Shown: positions 19,285-21,612 of the stretch, in pieces
How positions within the stretch are numbered: position 1 is the first letter of the stretch
Layout of the letters: the number at the start of each line of letters is the position of its first letter
Source: a virus
Length of the DNA stretch: 21,612 nucleotides
Strand: one strand, 5' to 3'
IMG/VR virus record: IMGVR_UViG_3300008266_000571
Span: 1 to 21,612 of that record
Program-made: the position numbers and the translations under genes
The notes under the pieces: model-generated
Told to the model about the DNA's origin: nothing
The model's input: the letters and a program-made list of their open reading frames with translations, nothing else
Databases searched by the model: none

Positions 19285-21519
19285 ATGGCGTTTCAAGACA
19301 TGGACATGGATGGCAGGATTGGCGAGGCCATCAAGTTTTTACGGTTGGTCGGCGAAGCTGACAGCCAGAACCGCGCAGAGGCGCTGGGCGACCTAAAGTT
19401 TGCCGCTGGCGACCAATGGCCGGTGGAGATTCAAAACAGCCGCAACCTAGAATCGCGGCCTTGCCTGACCATCAACAAGATCGACGCTTATGTGCGGCAG
19501 GTGACGAACCAGCAGCGCCAGCAGCGGCCACGCATCAAAGTCCACCCGGTCAACAACGAAGGCGATCTAAAGGTCGCGCAGGTCATCGAAGGGATTACCC
19601 GGCACATCGAGGTCAATTCCAACGCCGATACCGCTTACGACACGGCGTTCGAGTACGCAGTCAAGATGGGCTGGGGCTACTGGCGGGTCAATACTAATTA
19701 CGTTTCTGAAGATAGTTTCGATCAGGAAATATTTATCGACGCGATTGATGATCCGTTCTCGGTCTATTTCGACCCGAACTCGGTGATGCCTGACGGGTCG
19801 GATGCCGAGCGTTGCCTGATTACGAGCGTGATGTCTAAGGCAGCGTTCCGTCGGGAATATCCGGGCGCTGACGATGGCGCAAACTTTAGCGCTAGAGCCA
19901 CGGGCGACTCGGATGCCGAGTGGGTGACGAAAGAGGACATCCGACTCGCTGAATATTGGTACGTTGAGCGCGTGAAGTCGAAGCTAGTCCTGTTATCTGA
20001 TGGCACCAAAGTGTACAAGGACGAACTGCCTGACGTTGAAATGATGGCCGCGAGTGGCATCACCATCGTTGACGAGCGTGATTCCTATAAGCGCAAGGTC
20101 AAGTGGTGCAAGCTGACCGCGATGGAAGTGCTGGAGGAGCGCGAGTGGCCGGGCAAGTACATTCCGATCATCCCGTGCTACGGCGCTCAAGTGGTAGTTG
20201 AGGGCAAGCGCAAGAAATACGGCCTTGTCCGCTTCGCCAAAGACCCGCAGCGGATGTTCAATTTCTGGCGCACGGCGCTGACCGAATCGATTGCGTTGGC
20301 ACCGAAACCCAAGTGGTTGATCGCCGAGGGCCAAGACGAAGGCCACGAGAGCGAATGGGCGCTGGCGAACATCAAGTCCACGCCTGTGCTGCGCTATAAG
20401 CAAAAGGACATCGAAGGCGTACCAGCGCCAGTTCCGCAGCGCATCCAGCCGGAACCGCCGCCTGATGGGATTATGGTCGCGTCCGGCGCTATTGCTGACG
20501 ATCTAAAGACCGTGTTGGGTATCTTCGACCCTGCGCAGGCATTACCCGGCAACATTTCGGGCAAGGCGCTGCAAGGCCAGCAAATGCAAGTGGATTTGAG
20601 CAATTTCCACTTCTACGACAACATGACCCGCAGCATCAAGCAGACGGGCAAGATCATCCTCGACCTGATCCCCAAAATCTACGACACCGAGCGCGTACTG
20701 CGAATCATTGGGGTTGATGGAAAACCTGACATGGTGACGATTAACCAAGAGGAAGCCACCGGCGAGGTAATGAACGACGTTACGGTCGGTTTGTACGACG
20801 TAGTGATGGACGTTGGCCCCGGTTACAACTCGAAGCGCCAGCAGGCTGTGGACACCATGATGCCGCTAATGGCCGACCCGCAGATATTCCAAGCCGCAGG
20901 CGACCTCTTGTTCCGCAACATGGATTTCCCCGGCGCGGATGTGATTGCTGATCGGCTGGCTGCGATGAACCCGTTGAGCCAGATCGACGAGAAATCCGAC
21001 ATTCCACCGCAGGCGCAAATGCAACTGCTACAGTCGCAAAAGACTATTGCTGATATGCAACAGCAAATGATGGCGATGCAGTTGGAAATACAGAACCGTG
21101 GTCAGGTCGCGCAGATCAGGGAAGAAGGCCAGAGCCGCAGGAAGCTAATGGATGTAATTTCCCGCGCTTACAACACCGACACGATCAACGAGGCCAAGAT
21201 CAACCAAGCCAACCTGAAGGCCACGACCGACCAGAACAAGGTCGAGCTGGACGCTATGCTCAGGCTGATTCTGGCGGGTGTGCCGATTGGGTCGCTGAAC
21301 GCCGAGATTGCCCGACGCGATGCCGAGCAGCAGCAGCAAATGGCGTTTGCCGAGAACGAAGTCAACGACACCGCCAACCCGTTTATTCAGGCTGGGCAGG
21401 AAATGATGGTTCAGGCAGCACAGGCAGAGCAAATGCAAATGATGGCCGCGCAGCAAATGGCCCAGCAGCAGCCGCAGGCTATGCCAGAGCAAATGCCGCC
21501 TGAACAGCCGATGGTTTGA
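19285..21519 (+). CDS. Portal protein, P22-type
   Basis: A 744-residue portal. It is close to P22 gp1 in length (725). N-terminal features are a helical entry (RIGEAIKFLRLVGEADSQNR), then SRPCLTINKIDAYVRQVTNQ, RPRIKVHPVNNEGDLKVAQV and a W-rich core MGWGYWRVNTNYV. The middle holds the stem region and the helical block FNFWRTALTESIALAPKPKW. The C-terminal 130 residues are Gln/Met-rich (QLLQSQKTIADMQQQMMAMQ, then QQMAQQQPQAMPEQMPPEQP), likely a coiled barrel within the head. It forms the DNA entry ring. ATG 19285 has a GGGGAAA box and lies 10 bases after terminase. Confidence 0.9.
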   Translation: MAFQDMDMDGRIGEAIKFLRLVGEADSQNRAEALGDLKFAAGDQWPVEIQNSRNLESRPCLTINKIDAYVRQVTNQQRQQRPRIKVHPVNNEGDLKVAQVIEGITRHIEVNSNADTAYDTAFEYAVKMGWGYWRVNTNYVSEDSFDQEIFIDAIDDPFSVYFDPNSVMPDGSDAERCLITSVMSKAAFRREYPGADDGANFSARATGDSDAEWVTKEDIRLAEYWYVERVKSKLVLLSDGTKVYKDELPDVEMMAASGITIVDERDSYKRKVKWCKLTAMEVLEEREWPGKYIPIIPCYGAQVVVEGKRKKYGLVRFAKDPQRMFNFWRTALTESIALAPKPKWLIAEGQDEGHESEWALANIKSTPVLRYKQKDIEGVPAPVPQRIQPEPPPDGIMVASGAIADDLKTVLGIFDPAQALPGNISGKALQGQQMQVDLSNFHFYDNMTRSIKQTGKIILDLIPKIYDTERVLRIIGVDGKPDMVTINQEEATGEVMNDVTVGLYDVVMDVGPGYNSKRQQAVDTMMPLMADPQIFQAAGDLLFRNMDFPGADVIADRLAAMNPLSQIDEKSDIPPQAQMQLLQSQKTIADMQQQMMAMQLEIQNRGQVAQIREEGQSRRKLMDVISRAYNTDTINEAKINQANLKATTDQNKVELDAMLRLILAGVPIGSLNAEIARRDAEQQQQMAFAENEVNDTANPFIQAGQEMMVQAAQAEQMQMMAAQQMAQQQPQAMPEQMPPEQPMV

Positions 21520-21589
21520 CATGGAATGAATACAGGATGACAATAAACCTACCGGCGGGTAACACCGGGTCAATTCTTAGGGAAAACCT

Positions 21590-21612
21590 ATGTCTGAAGT
21601 GGAAGCAAGGCT
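21590..21612 (+). CDS. Start of the next late gene (probable scaffold), truncated by the window
   Basis: After a 70-base gap with a TTAGGG box, ATG 21590 begins MSEVEAR and runs off the window. An acidic N-terminus directly after a P22-type portal is the usual place of the scaffold protein gene. Only seven residues are visible, so this is a positional inference. Confidence 0.4.

Noticed and set aside
19993-20403. 136-residue minus-strand frame within the portal gene
   Set aside because: Antisense to the portal, with low-quality composition and no start signal.
21400-21519. Gln/Met-rich end of the portal considered as a separate repeat element
   Set aside because: Low-complexity C-terminal tails are common in P22-type portals and the frame is continuous with the portal; no independent element is needed.
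21520-21589. Repeated ACCGG and GGGT units in the gap after the portal, considered as a stem-loop
   Set aside because: Only short four-base pairings are possible; no T-run follows, so nothing is claimed.
1-21612. tRNA, CRISPR array, insertion sequence or attachment site
   Set aside because: Scanned by eye only. No cloverleaf, regular spaced palindromic repeat, transposase or integrase was seen; a tRNAscan-SE or repeat search would be needed to exclude them firmly.

Overview
The window is part of the genome of a tailed bacteriophage of the podovirus (P22-like) kind. Evidence is a PBSX/P22-type large terminase, a P22-type portal, a P22 gp10-like tail-accessory (DNA stabilisation) protein, a putative set of ejection proteins and a compact lysis cassette. 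No integrase, CI-type repressor, bacterial housekeeping gene, tRNA or CRISPR was seen. The host is probably a Gram-negative proteobacterium, inferred from the P22-like virion, the lambda-like replication and recombination genes and good sigma70-type promoters; the sequence does not name it. Both window ends cut into the late operon: the left end lies inside the gp10-like gene and the right end in the first codons of a probable scaffold gene. Scaffold, coat and the rest of the tail genes therefore lie outside the window.

Layout. (1) 1-6732, rightward: tail-accessory protein, a tail-fibre-like stub, a GNAT acetyltransferase and three probable internal/ejection proteins, two of them long and clearly A-rich. 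(2) 6735-7593, rightward lysis cassette: XhlA-like coiled-coil membrane protein, a 54-residue holin candidate and an M15-type endolysin. (3) 7582-10234, leftward: a recombination operon (small leader genes, ERF annealing protein, lambda-Exo/YqaJ exonuclease, SSB-like protein, winged-helix protein). It is read from two nearly identical promoters. (4) 10235-10347, divergent control region with repeated operator-like sequences. (5) 10348-14308, rightward early operon: Cro-like protein (apparently leaderless), DUF1376/O-like replication protein with an iteron cluster inside it, lambda P-like helicase loader, HTH protein, resolvase-like nuclease, NinB, small proteins and a YbcO-like HNH nuclease. 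It ends at a strong intrinsic terminator (14325-14351). (6) 14361-17678, rightward: a Dps-like mini-ferritin, a C4 protein with an AT-hook tail, a GroES-like co-chaperonin, a beta-rich probable virion protein and several very small lysine-rich proteins. (7) 17738-21612: small and large terminase, portal, start of scaffold.

How it works together (inference): Cro-like protein binds the repeats between the divergent early promoters. The leftward operon gives an ERF/exonuclease/SSB single-strand annealing system, which suits terminally redundant, circularly permuted headful genomes. The rightward operon starts replication at an origin inside the O-like gene with the P-like loader. Late genes lie beyond the 14325 terminator, so read-through, antitermination or an unseen late promoter is needed.

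Most notable: an 11-bp-phased iteron array with an A-rich repeat tract inside the replication gene; a leaderless Cro gene with twin promoters carrying the same operator-like spacer; a 119-residue protein with exact Dps ferroxidase spacing; and several genes of 32-60 residues in the leftward operon.
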